Part shown: piece by piece, positions 1 through 7,339 of the stretch
Layout of the letters: each line of letters begins with the position of its first letter
Numbering within the stretch: the first letter of the stretch is position 1
Assembly (NCBI GenBank): GCA_900767005.1
Contig: CAAFXL010000352.1
Coordinates: 1-10,153, forward strand
Source of the DNA: an uncultured Ruminobacter sp.
GTDB taxonomy: Bacteria; Pseudomonadota; Gammaproteobacteria; Enterobacterales; Succinivibrionaceae
DNA length: 10,153 nt
Direction: 5' to 3'
Notes under the pieces: model-generated
What the model saw: the letters and a program-made list of their open reading frames with translations, nothing else
What the model was told of the DNA's origin: nothing
Databases searched by the model: none
Made by a program: the position numbers and the translations under genes

Positions 1-85
1 CTTCTTTTTATCTAAGCTTCGAATTTTCAAGTGCCCACACAGATTGTCTAGTTTGTTTTTAAAGAACTCTTACGTTTCGTAAGTG
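1..85 (-). other. rRNA operon leader with boxB, boxA and boxC-like antitermination elements
   Basis: Read on the minus strand, this is the transcribed leader that precedes a 16S rRNA gene lying beyond the left edge. In transcription order it has a perfect boxB-type hairpin (CTTACG, 3-base loop, CGTAAG; plus-strand 69-83), a boxA-like stretch AGTTCTTTAAAA (68-57; the E. coli rrn boxA is TGCTCTTTAACA), and the block AGACAATCTGTGTGGGCAC (49-31). As I recall it, that last block is identical to the E. coli rrn leader segment after boxA. In E. coli this leader binds NusB, NusE and other Nus factors, so RNA polymerase resists Rho on the untranslated rRNA, and it also contributes to 30S assembly. Seen: the motifs, their order and spacing. 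Inferred: that a complete rrn operon follows off the window. Confidence 0.9.
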
Positions 86-91
86 AGGCGT

Positions 92-119
92 ATTTTATAC
101 CCTTTTTATTTTTGGTCAA
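92..119 (-). promoter_or_regulatory. rRNA operon promoter (minus strand)
   Basis: On the minus strand a -35 box TTGACC (119-114) is followed by a 16-base spacer and a -10 box TAAAAT (97-92). A GC-richer discriminator, ACGCCTC, then leads into the boxB hairpin. A 16-base spacer and GC-rich discriminator are typical of stringently controlled rRNA promoters. The position directly before boxB/boxA corresponds to the E. coli rrn P2 promoter. No second tandem promoter is convincing further upstream, where tusA begins. The start should be near 84-86, which is an estimate. Confidence 0.85.
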
Positions 120-165
120 GTATTTTTTTTATTTTTCTTTATTTTTTTCTATTTTTATCTAAAAT
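120..165 (-). promoter_or_regulatory. A-tract UP element-like region of the rRNA promoter
   Basis: Directly upstream of the rRNA -35 box, the minus strand is almost pure A with scattered T (plus strand nearly all T from 121 to 158). Such A/T tracts bind the alpha-subunit C-terminal domain of RNA polymerase at rrn promoters and raise initiation strongly. The same bases must also carry the tusA promoter, because tusA starts at 200. A weak plus-strand -10 candidate, TAAAAT, lies at 160-165. No clear FIS sites could be picked out by eye. Confidence 0.55.
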
Positions 166-199
166 TGTCTATTATTTATTCTATTTCGGCTATTTTTTT

Positions 200-409
200 A
201 TGAAGATTGATACTATTGGACTACGTTGTCCTGAACCATTAATGATTGTAAGACAAAAATTACGAACTATTAATAATGATGAAATATTAGAAATTGTTGC
301 TGATGATCCATCTACAAAAAGAGATTTTACACTATTATGTAACTTTAATAATTACAAACTAACAATAGAAGAAAAGGATAATCTTTTTTACTACACTATT
401 ATTAAGTAG
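200..409 (+). CDS. tusA: TusA sulfur carrier protein
   Basis: Small cytoplasmic sulfur carrier. In E. coli TusA takes persulfide sulfur from IscS and passes it to TusBCD-TusE-MnmA for 2-thiolation of the wobble uridine in Lys, Glu and Gln tRNAs. The 69-residue product has the signature GLRCPEP with the sulfur-accepting Cys10, then the E. coli-like block IVADDPSTKRD and a second Cys in LLCNF. It is about a dozen residues shorter than E. coli TusA (81), and the difference is all at the N-terminus. The frame is open upstream to a GTG at 83, but those 39 codons are Phe/Tyr/Leu/Ile-rich translation of T-tracts and overlap the rRNA promoter, so ATG 200 is chosen. No clear Shine-Dalgarno sequence precedes it. 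It is divergent from the rRNA operon and 136 bases upstream of glyQ. Function is very likely; the start is fairly sure. Confidence 0.93.
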   Translation: MKIDTIGLRCPEPLMIVRQKLRTINNDEILEIVADDPSTKRDFTLLCNFNNYKLTIEEKDNLFYYTIIK

Positions 410-545
410 TTCTAATTTTAATATTAGTGCATTAATTCACCTTTTAGAGTAAAATACCACAAGTTTTAACGATAATATATTCATCTTTGTTTATATTTAT
501 TTTTATTGTATTTAAAAATTTCTTAATTCAGCAAAGGATTGTTCG

Positions 546-1466
546 ATGTCTAATAAGTATGATATCAAGACATTTCAAGGGTTAATCTTAACCCTTCAGG
601 ATTATTGGGCTTCACAAGGTTTACTTATTGTTCAACCTTTTGATATGGAAGTTGGTGCAGGTACATCACATCCAATGACATTTTTAAGAGCTATTGGACC
701 AGAACCACACTTCTGTTGCTATGTGCAACCATCACGCCGTCCTACAGATGGTAGATATGGTGAAAACCCAAACAGATTGCAACACTATTATCAATTCCAG
801 GTTGTTTTAAAACCTTCTCCAGATAATATTCAAGAGTTATATTTAAACTCTCTAAAAACCTTAGGTTTTGATCCTACTATTCACGATATCCGCTTTGTTG
901 AAGATAATTGGGAAAATCCTACACTTGGTGCTTGGGGTCTCGGTTGGGAAGTTTGGCTAAATGGTATGGAAGTTACTCAATTTACTTATTTCCAACAAGT
1001 AGGTGGTTTAGAATGTTCACCTGTTACTGGTGAAATTACCTATGGTCTAGAAAGACTAGCTATGTATATCCAAGGTGTTAATAATATTTATGATTTAACT
1101 TGGGCTAATACACCACACGGAAGAATTACTTATGGTGATGTATTCCATCAAAACGAAGTTGAACAATCTACTTATAATTTTGAATATGCAGACGTTCCTT
1201 TCTTATTCTCATTATTTGATCAATGTGAAAAAGAATGTAAAGCTCTATTAAGTCTTGAAAAACCTTTACCATTGCCAGCTTACGAAAGAATTTTAAGAGC
1301 TGCTCATGCTTTTAACTTATTGGATGCTAGACACGCTATTAGTGTTACTGAAAGACAAAGATATATTCTTAGAATTAGAACACTATCAAAGGAAGTAGCT
1401 CAAGCTTATTATTTATCAAGAGAAAGCCTTGGCTTCCCAATCTGCAATAAACAAAAAGAGGCTTAA
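546..1466 (+). CDS. glyQ: Glycyl-tRNA synthetase alpha subunit
   Basis: Catalytic (alpha) subunit of the bacterial alpha2-beta2 class II glycyl-tRNA synthetase, which activates glycine with ATP in the cytoplasm and charges tRNA-Gly together with GlyS. The 306-residue protein is near-identical in layout to E. coli GlyQ (303): FQGLILTLQDYWA at the N-terminus, MEVGAGTSHPMT (about 35-46), the long conserved run from YVQPSRRPTDGRYGENPNR (about 59-77), WENPTLGAWGLGWEVWLNGMEV mid-protein, QVGGLECSPVTGEITYGLERLAMYIQG, and the helical C-terminus ending in CNK. ATG 546 has AAGGA at 534-538, seven bases upstream. The 136-base gap after tusA has no clear terminator and only weak promoter candidates (-10-like TAAAAT at 450-455 and GATAAT at 471-476), so glyQS could have its own promoter or be co-transcribed with tusA. 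glyS starts three bases after its stop. Confidence 0.99.
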   Translation: MSNKYDIKTFQGLILTLQDYWASQGLLIVQPFDMEVGAGTSHPMTFLRAIGPEPHFCCYVQPSRRPTDGRYGENPNRLQHYYQFQVVLKPSPDNIQELYLNSLKTLGFDPTIHDIRFVEDNWENPTLGAWGLGWEVWLNGMEVTQFTYFQQVGGLECSPVTGEITYGLERLAMYIQGVNNIYDLTWANTPHGRITYGDVFHQNEVEQSTYNFEYADVPFLFSLFDQCEKECKALLSLEKPLPLPAYERILRAAHAFNLLDARHAISVTERQRYILRIRTLSKEVAQAYYLSRESLGFPICNKQKEA

Positions 1467-1469
1467 TTA

Positions 1470-3527
1470 ATGTCTACAAATACTTTATTAGTTGAATTAG
1501 GTACAGAAGAATTACCACCAAAAGCTTTAAGAAACCTTGCAACAGCATTCAGAGATAATTTTAAAAATCATTTAGATAAAGCAAATTTAGAATATTCAAA
1601 AATTGAATGGTTCGCAACTCCTAGACGTTTAGCACTTAAAGTTTACGATCTAGTTTCTGAACAAAAAGATAAAACAATTCAGAAAAAAGGTCCTGCTATT
1701 AACGTAGCATTTAAAGATAACCAACCAACAGCTGTAGCTTTAGGTTGGGCAAAGTCTAATGGAATTGATCTAAAAGACGCAACAACATTATCTACAGAAA
1801 AAGGTTCTTGGCTTGTTTTTAACACTGTTGAAAAAGGTCATAAGATTGAAGAGTTAATTCCTGAATTTACCACTCAGTCATTATCAAATTTACCTATTCC
1901 AAAATTAATGAAATGGGGCTCTAATACAGTTTACTTTGTTAGACCTGTACACACCCTAACCATGCTTTATGGTGATAAACTAATTGATGGTACAGTACTG
2001 GGAATAAAATCTTCAAATACTATCCGTGGTCATAGATTTATGGGTGAACCAGAATTAGTAATTAAGAATGCTAATGATTACCCTTCAATCTTAGAAAATT
2101 CATATGTAATTGCTGATTACGAAAAACGTAAATCAATGATTGTTGATATGATTAAAAATGAAGCTCAAAAACTTAATGGTCAAGCTGATATGGATGATAG
2201 TTTAATTGAAGAAGTTACTTCTTTAGTTGAATATCCATCACTTCTTACTGCAAAATTTGAAGAAAAATTCTTAAAAGTTCCTGCAGAAGCTCTAGTTTAT
2301 ACCATGAAGGGAGATCAGAAATACTTCCCTGTATATAGAGATGGTAAGCTATTACCTAACTTTATTTTTATTAGTAATATCAAATCAAAGAATCCTGAAC
2401 TTGTTATTGCTGGTAATGAAAGAGTTGTTAGACCAAGATTATCAGATGCAGAATTCTTCTTTAACACTGATAGAAAAACAAAATTAATGGATAGATTCGA
2501 AACATTAAAAAATGTTGTTTTCCAAAATCAGTTAGGTTCTTTAGCAGATAAGTCTGAAATTGTTGCAAAAATTGCCGTTAAAGTAGCATCATTAATCGGT
2601 GCAGATAAAGAAAATACCAAAACAGCAAGTTTATTATCAAAGTGCGATCTTATGACCAACATGGTAATGGAATTCACTGATACTCAAGGTATTATGGGTA
2701 TGCACTACGCAAGACTAGAAGGTTATCCAGAAGATGTTTGTTTAGCAATAAATGAACAATACATGCCTAGATATGCAGGTGATAACTTACCTACTAATAA
2801 AGTTTCATATGCCGTAAGTATTGCAGAAAAGATTGCAACTCTAGTAGGTATTTTTGGTATCAATCAAATTCCAAAGGGAGATAAAGATCCATTTGGTTTA
2901 AGAAGAGCATCTATTGGTCTTATCCGTATTATTATTGAAAAAGCTTTAGATATTGATATTAAAGATTTAATTGATTTAGCTATTTCTTTATACGGTAATA
3001 AACTTACCAATAAGAATGTTCAAAAAGATATTATCGATTATATTTTTGCTCGTTTTAAGGCTTATTACCAAGAACAAAACATTTCTGGTGATGTCGTTCA
3101 ATCTGTTTTATCTACAAACGTTACTAACTTCTACGATTTCGATCAAAGAATTAAAGCTGTAAATAACTTTACAAGTTTAGATGAATCAGCAGATTTAGCA
3201 GCAGCAAACAAGCGTGTTAAGAATATATTATCTAAGGCAAACTCTATTGCAAGTTTTAATGATAAACTTTTAGAGCAAGCTGAAGAAATTGAATTATATA
3301 AAGCTTTAACCAAAGTAACCTCAGAGTTTAACGTGTTCTTTGACAAAAAAGATTACACTAACGCTTTAAAGTCAATCGCTATACTAAGAACTCCTATTGA
3401 TAATTTCTTTGATAAAGTTATTGTAAATAGCGAAAATAACGATTTAAAGAACAATCGTTTAGCTCTTTTATCAATGCTTAAAGATTTATTTACAAAGATT
3501 GCAGATATTTCTTTACTTCAAAAGTAA
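1470..3527 (+). CDS. glyS: Glycyl-tRNA synthetase beta subunit
   Basis: Beta subunit of tetrameric glycyl-tRNA synthetase. It provides most of the tRNA recognition, including the anticodon-binding domain, and is needed for aminoacylation with GlyQ. Length is 685 residues against 689 in E. coli. The N-terminus LLVELGTEELPPKAL is diagnostic, followed by ATPRRLALKV. The HD-like middle region carries FTDTQGIMGMHYARLEG (about 402-418), then PKGDKDPFGLRRASIG (about 468-483). The C-terminal DALR-type anticodon region includes LAAANKRVKNIL (about 575-586). ATG 1470 lies three bases after the glyQ stop, and its ribosome site AAGAGG (1456-1461) is inside the last codons of glyQ, so the two are translationally linked in one operon. 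The unit ends at the strong terminator just downstream. Nothing is broken or missing. Confidence 0.99.
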   Translation: MSTNTLLVELGTEELPPKALRNLATAFRDNFKNHLDKANLEYSKIEWFATPRRLALKVYDLVSEQKDKTIQKKGPAINVAFKDNQPTAVALGWAKSNGIDLKDATTLSTEKGSWLVFNTVEKGHKIEELIPEFTTQSLSNLPIPKLMKWGSNTVYFVRPVHTLTMLYGDKLIDGTVLGIKSSNTIRGHRFMGEPELVIKNANDYPSILENSYVIADYEKRKSMIVDMIKNEAQKLNGQADMDDSLIEEVTSLVEYPSLLTAKFEEKFLKVPAEALVYTMKGDQKYFPVYRDGKLLPNFIFISNIKSKNPELVIAGNERVVRPRLSDAEFFFNTDRKTKLMDRFETLKNVVFQNQLGSLADKSEIVAKIAVKVASLIGADKENTKTASLLSKCDLMTNMVMEFTDTQGIMGMHYARLEGYPEDVCLAINEQYMPRYAGDNLPTNKVSYAVSIAEKIATLVGIFGINQIPKGDKDPFGLRRASIGLIRIIIEKALDIDIKDLIDLAISLYGNKLTNKNVQKDIIDYIFARFKAYYQEQNISGDVVQSVLSTNVTNFYDFDQRIKAVNNFTSLDESADLAAANKRVKNILSKANSIASFNDKLLEQAEEIELYKALTKVTSEFNVFFDKKDYTNALKSIAILRTPIDNFFDKVIVNSENNDLKNNRLALLSMLKDLFTKIADISLLQK

Positions 3528-3543
3528 TTAATCTTTAATTAAT

Positions 3544-3580
3544 AAAACTCCTCTTATTTAAATCAGAGGAGTTTTTTTTA
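3544..3580 (+). terminator. Rho-independent terminator of glyQS
   Basis: Perfect 11-base stem AAAACTCCTCT (3544-3554) and AGAGGAGTTTT (3565-3575) around a 10-base loop, running into eight T residues (3572-3579). It lies 17 bases after the glyS stop and ends the tusA/glyQS side before the signalling operon. Its stem sequence is unrelated to the other three terminators in the window. Confidence 0.93.
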
Positions 3581-3626
3581 TTTTCTAAGCAATTAATACG
3601 ATTTATATTAAACAAAAATCACACAA

Positions 3627-3676
3627 TTAAAAAATAAATCATTTATCTTATAATTATTCTATTATAATTGTACAAT
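3627..3676 (+). promoter_or_regulatory. Putative promoter region of the signalling operon
   Basis: Two perfect TATAAT hexamers lie at 3649-3654 and 3663-3668, upstream of the gene starting at 3711. The first has a 4-of-6 -35 match, TTAAAA (3627-3632), at a 16-base spacing. The second lacks a good -35. TTATAAT (3648-3654) and ATTATAA (3661-3667) form an inverted repeat, and a 10-base palindrome ATTGTACAAT (3667-3676) follows the second box and could be an operator. The region is so AT-rich that -10-like matches are cheap, so this is a candidate only. Confidence 0.45.
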
Positions 3677-3710
3677 CACTAATTTTATCCAAAAGTTTCT
3701 ATATAAAAAT

Positions 3711-4712
3711 ATGGCATTAAATATAATTGTTTGTGACGACTCTAAATTTGCAAGAAATCAACTAATCAGAGTTATACCCAAATCTGTAATTGAAAATTTA
3801 TATCAAGCTTCTAATGGCGTAGAAGCTATGAATTTAATGCATGAAAAGAAAATAGATTTACTTTTTTTAGATTTAACCATGCCTGTTATGGATGGCTATC
3901 AAGTATTAGAAGCAATAAAAAAAGAAAATATTGATGTTCTTACAATTGTTATTAGTGGTGATATACAACAAAAAGCCCAGCAAATAATATCAAATTACAA
4001 TACTCTAGCTTTCCTTAAAAAGCCTTTAGTTTCTGAAGAACTTTTAACCATTCTACAAAATTATGGTTTATATACAGCATCATCTGCAGATGAAAATGAT
4101 AACACCACAACCAACACTAATACTAATATTGTAGAAAGTGACAATCACGATAAATTTGATGAATTAAAAGAAAAACTAAATATTGCTGCTGGTATAGCTT
4201 CTAGTAAAATAGGTGACTATTTAAATTTATTTATAAATATGCCTGTTCCATCAATAAAACTAAAAAAGGGATCAGATATATCAGAAAGTATAAAATCATG
4301 GATCAATATGGATGGCAACATTCTTATTAGTCATGGTTTTATTGCTAAAAATATACTTGGTGAAAATTTAAACTTTTTCTCACTTGAAGATATTAATAGC
4401 TATTTATTAATGCTTGGTGAAAACCTAAATGATGAAAAAATTAGATATGCTAGAATTATTGAATTATCAAGTCTTCTATCATCAAGCATTTTAAGTTTAG
4501 CCCAACAATTTAACAGCGAAATCAAGCTTGCTCACCCAATCATTGTATCCAACACTGAAATAAACCTTTCTAAGGAACCGATGAAATCACAAGATATTCT
4601 TTGTGTTGAAATGCAATATGAAGTAAAAGCGTTAAAGATGAAAATAACCAATTATATTTTATTTACAGATTTAACAACTAAATACCTAAAAAATTTATTG
4701 GCATTCGTATGA
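3711..4712 (+). CDS. Response regulator with C-terminal CheC/CheX-like phosphatase domain
   Basis: Soluble 333-residue two-domain signalling protein. Residues 1-121 form a receiver: acidic pair D9-D10, phosphoacceptor D54 in LLFLDLTMPVMDG, S82 in the ISGD switch position, and K104-P105. A polar Asn/Thr-rich linker (about 127-146) follows. Residues about 148-333 look like a CheC/CheX/FliY-family domain. D150-x3-E154-x2-N157-x22-P180 fits the family's phosphatase motif exactly. The second copy, around E251-x2-S254 with P276, lacks the Asn. CheC/CheX proteins dephosphorylate CheY-P, so this domain may act on its own receiver or on another one. ATG 3711 has no clear Shine-Dalgarno sequence, but no better start is seen and the receiver begins at once. 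Its TGA overlaps the next gene's ATG (ATGA), implying coupled synthesis with the diguanylate cyclase. No chemotaxis gene is nearby. The domain calls are confident; the partner and output are unknown. Confidence 0.88.
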   Translation: MALNIIVCDDSKFARNQLIRVIPKSVIENLYQASNGVEAMNLMHEKKIDLLFLDLTMPVMDGYQVLEAIKKENIDVLTIVISGDIQQKAQQIISNYNTLAFLKKPLVSEELLTILQNYGLYTASSADENDNTTTNTNTNIVESDNHDKFDELKEKLNIAAGIASSKIGDYLNLFINMPVPSIKLKKGSDISESIKSWINMDGNILISHGFIAKNILGENLNFFSLEDINSYLLMLGENLNDEKIRYARIIELSSLLSSSILSLAQQFNSEIKLAHPIIVSNTEINLSKEPMKSQDILCVEMQYEVKALKMKITNYILFTDLTTKYLKNLLAFV

Positions 4713-5731
4713 TAGAAGATACCTTATCAGAAATTCATGACTTACATAGATTCTTAACCATTGTTCAAAATATCAATGTAGGTTTAGTTATTTTAAATAA
4801 ATCATTTATTGTTCGCGTTTGGAACGGATTTATGGAAAATAACAGTGGTATTTCAGGAAGCAAAATCATAGGTAAGTGCCTATTTGATTTTTTCCCTGAA
4901 ATTCAAACTTCTTGGCTAAAAGAAAAAGTTTATGAATCTCTTCAATTAGAAACTACAATTTTTAGCTCATGGGAACAACATACTGAAGTTTTTAATTTCC
5001 AGAATAATCGACCTTTTACAGGTAGTTCTACTGAAATGATTAAGAATTTCACAATTCTTCCAATAAATTCTCTTTCAGGAAAGCCTGATGAAGTTTGTAT
5101 TATTATTTATGATGTAACAGACGAAGCTTGCTCTAAACAAGCATTACAAGGAGCAAATGCAAGATTACACGAATTATCTATTACAGATAGATTAACCAAT
5201 ATCTATAATCGTGGTTACTGGGAAGAATGTCTAAAGCAACAATTTAGAATTTTCATGCGTACTAAGGTTCCTGTAACTTTACTAATGTTTGATATTGATC
5301 ATTTTAAAAATATTAATGATACATATGGACATCCTGCAGGCGACCAAGTTCTAAGAGATGTATCAGCAATCTTAAAGAAAATTGTACGAAACTCCGATAT
5401 TGCTGGTAGATATGGTGGTGAAGAGTTCACTATATTATTGCTAGATGCTAATAGAGAAGCCTCTTATCATGTTGCAGAACGTTTAAGAAAAGCGGTTGAA
5501 TCTCATACAGTACATTATCAAAATCTAGAAATTAATTTTACCATTAGTATTGGTTTATGTACTTTATCTGATGTTACTTCATCACCTCAAGAATGGTTAG
5601 TAAAAACAGATAACTCATTATACTTTTCTAAGGAACATGGCAGAAACAGAACGACTCAATATGGTTTAAATGATACAGAAGAAACCATGAATATTGAGAT
5701 CAAAAAAGAGCCAACTAAAAGCTCTTCTTAG
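4709..5731 (+). CDS. PAS domain-containing diguanylate cyclase (GGDEF)
   Basis: Predicted cytoplasmic enzyme making cyclic di-GMP from two GTP. The 340 residues have no membrane segment or signal peptide. The N-terminal part (about 12-138) looks like a PAS sensor: the start INVGLVILNKSFIVRVWNGFME resembles a PAS core, and it ends in IIIYDVTDEA before a short helical linker. The GGDEF domain (about 155-318) starts with DRLTNIYNR and has metal-binding D195 in FDIDHFK, substrate residues N203 and D212 by position, the active site GGEEF (236-240), and an intact RxxD inhibitory site (R227-D230) five residues upstream. It therefore looks active and product-inhibited. A polar tail of about 20 residues follows. 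No EAL or HD-GYP domain is present. The ATGA overlap with the upstream receiver-CheC/CheX gene suggests one signalling module. The PAS ligand cannot be told from sequence. Confidence 0.94.
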   Translation: MIEDTLSEIHDLHRFLTIVQNINVGLVILNKSFIVRVWNGFMENNSGISGSKIIGKCLFDFFPEIQTSWLKEKVYESLQLETTIFSSWEQHTEVFNFQNNRPFTGSSTEMIKNFTILPINSLSGKPDEVCIIIYDVTDEACSKQALQGANARLHELSITDRLTNIYNRGYWEECLKQQFRIFMRTKVPVTLLMFDIDHFKNINDTYGHPAGDQVLRDVSAILKKIVRNSDIAGRYGGEEFTILLLDANREASYHVAERLRKAVESHTVHYQNLEINFTISIGLCTLSDVTSSPQEWLVKTDNSLYFSKEHGRNRTTQYGLNDTEETMNIEIKKEPTKSSS

Positions 5732-5758
5732 TAAATAAAAATTTTCTAAAAAAATAAA

Positions 5759-5786
5759 AAATGGTGTAAATCTTTTTACACCATTT
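5759..5786. terminator. Bidirectional terminator between the diguanylate cyclase gene and ilvC
   Basis: Perfect 12-base stem AAATGGTGTAAA (5759-5770) and TTTACACCATTT (5775-5786) with a 4-base loop. It is flanked by an A-rich tract on the left (about 5744-5760) and a T-rich tract on the right (to about 5794), so it can stop transcription from both sides. It sits 27 bases after the cyclase stop and 30 bases beyond the ilvC stop, where the two genes converge. The stem core recurs in the two terminators to the right. Confidence 0.9.
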
Positions 5787-5816
5787 GTTTTATTTATTCA
5801 TTTAGTTAATTTAATA

Positions 5817-7298
5817 TTAACCTAAAACGATTCTCTTCATATCCTTCATGTAGCCACGTAACTTATGACCTACAACTTCAATTGGATGGTTACGAATCTT
5901 TTCATTTACAGAAATTAGAGTTTCGTTATCTACTTGATTATCTGTATCTGATAAACCTTGACCGATATCTTCAAGTGTTACCTTATCCATGAACTTTTCC
6001 TTTAATAGAGGAATACATACATTAGAGAATAGGTAATTACCATATTCAGCAGTATCAGAAATAACTACGTTCATTTCATATAAACGCTTACGAGCAATTG
6101 TATTAGCAATTAATGGTAATTCATGTAATGATTCGTAGTATGCTGATTCTGGGTAAATACCTGAAGAAGTCATAGTTTCGAATGCTAATTCAACACCAGC
6201 CTTAATTGTTGCAATCATGAAGATACCCTTATCAAAGTATTCTTGTTCCTTGATTTCAGTATCACATGCTGGAGCGTTTTCAAAAGCTGTTTCACCAGTT
6301 TCTTTACGCCACTTTAATAGATTTGCATCGTTATTAGCCCAGTCAGCCATCATAGTTGAAGAGAATTCACCACTTTCGATATCATCCATGTGCTTCTGAT
6401 ATAAAGGACGCATAATCTGCTTTAATTCTTCAGCCATGTAGAATGCTCTAATCTTAGCCTTATTACCTAAACGATCCATCATATTGGTGATACCGCCAAA
6501 CTTTAATGCTTCACCAATTGTTTCCCAACCGTATTGTAATAATTTACATGCATAACCAGCATCAATACCACCAGCAACCATCTTATCGAAAGCTAGTAAT
6601 GAAGCAGTTTGAAGCATACCACATAAAATTGTCTGTTCACCCATTAAATCTGACTTAACTTCAGCAACGAATGAAGATTCTAGACAACCAGCCTTATGAC
6701 CACCAGTACCAGCAGCCCAAGCCTTAGCTATTTCTAAACCATCGCCATTTGGATCATTTTCAGGGTGTACAGCAACTAGAGTAGGAACACCAAAACCACG
6801 CTTATATTCGTTACGAACTTCAGTACCTGGGCACTTTGGAGCAACCATTACTACAGTAATATCTTTACGAATTTGTTCACCAACTTCAACGATATTGAAA
6901 CCATGAGAATAACCTAAAGCTGCACCTTTCTTCATTAATGGCATAACAGCCTTTACAACTGGTGAATGCTGCTTATCTGGAGTTAAATTAATTACTAAAT
7001 CAGCGGTAGGAATTAATTCTTCATAAGTACCAACTTTGAAGCCATTTTCAGTTGCACGAACATATGAAGCTCTCTTTTCTTCAATTGCAGCCTTTCTTAA
7101 AGCATAAGAAATATCAAGACCAGAATCTCTCATATTTAGACCCTGATTTAAACCTTGAGCACCACAACCAACAATAACAATCTTCTTACCCTTTAAATAA
7201 TCGCAACCGCTAGCGAATTCTGAACGATCCATAAAACGGCAGCAACCTAATTGAGCTAACTGCTGACGAAGATTTAAAGTATTAAAATAATTTGACAT
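5817..7298 (-). CDS. ilvC: Ketol-acid reductoisomerase (NADP+), class II
   Basis: Second shared step of isoleucine and valine biosynthesis: Mg2+-dependent isomerisation and NADPH reduction of acetolactate or acetohydroxybutyrate. At 493 residues it is the long class II form with a duplicated C-terminal domain, and it aligns almost gaplessly with E. coli IlvC (491). The Rossmann loop GCGAQG (44-49) is clear. R68, R76 and S78 match the E. coli NADPH-phosphate contacts. H132 and K155 are present, and the Mg2+ ligands D217, E221, E389 and E393 fall at the same numbers as in E. coli. The minus-strand ATG at 7298 has AGGTG eight bases upstream. It converges on the diguanylate cyclase gene and is divergent from ilvY, the usual gammaproteobacterial arrangement in which IlvY activates ilvC when substrate is bound. 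No damage is seen. Confidence 0.99.
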   Translation of the reverse strand: MSNYFNTLNLRQQLAQLGCCRFMDRSEFASGCDYLKGKKIVIVGCGAQGLNQGLNMRDSGLDISYALRKAAIEEKRASYVRATENGFKVGTYEELIPTADLVINLTPDKQHSPVVKAVMPLMKKGAALGYSHGFNIVEVGEQIRKDITVVMVAPKCPGTEVRNEYKRGFGVPTLVAVHPENDPNGDGLEIAKAWAAGTGGHKAGCLESSFVAEVKSDLMGEQTILCGMLQTASLLAFDKMVAGGIDAGYACKLLQYGWETIGEALKFGGITNMMDRLGNKAKIRAFYMAEELKQIMRPLYQKHMDDIESGEFSSTMMADWANNDANLLKWRKETGETAFENAPACDTEIKEQEYFDKGIFMIATIKAGVELAFETMTSSGIYPESAYYESLHELPLIANTIARKRLYEMNVVISDTAEYGNYLFSNVCIPLLKEKFMDKVTLEDIGQGLSDTDNQVDNETLISVNEKIRNHPIEVVGHKLRGYMKDMKRIVLG

Positions 7299-7339
7299 AA
7301 AAAAAACACCTATAAAAATCTAAATATGTTTATGAATTT

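Noticed and set aside
83..199. In-frame 39-codon N-terminal extension of tusA, hydrophobic and membrane-like
   Set aside because: It is translation of T-tracts, overlaps the minus-strand rRNA promoter and boxB hairpin, and no such extension is known in TusA.
410..545. Possible terminator (CTAAT/ATTAG) or glycine-sensing leader between tusA and glyQ
   Set aside because: The stem is only five weak pairs with no T-run, and no glycine riboswitch or T-box features are visible. Such leaders are not usual for gammaproteobacterial glyQS.
3143..3346. Minus-strand open frame inside glyS
   Set aside because: It is a shadow of a clear glyS coding region, with no ribosome site or recognisable product.
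3685..3693. DnaA-box-like TTATCCAAA
   Set aside because: Single copy with a mismatch to TTATNCACA, and no cluster or other origin features.
4089..4150. Asn/Thr codon repeats (ACT/AAT) as a tandem repeat or recombination scar
   Set aside because: The repeats are short and imperfect, in frame, and fit a flexible linker between the receiver and CheC/CheX-like domains.
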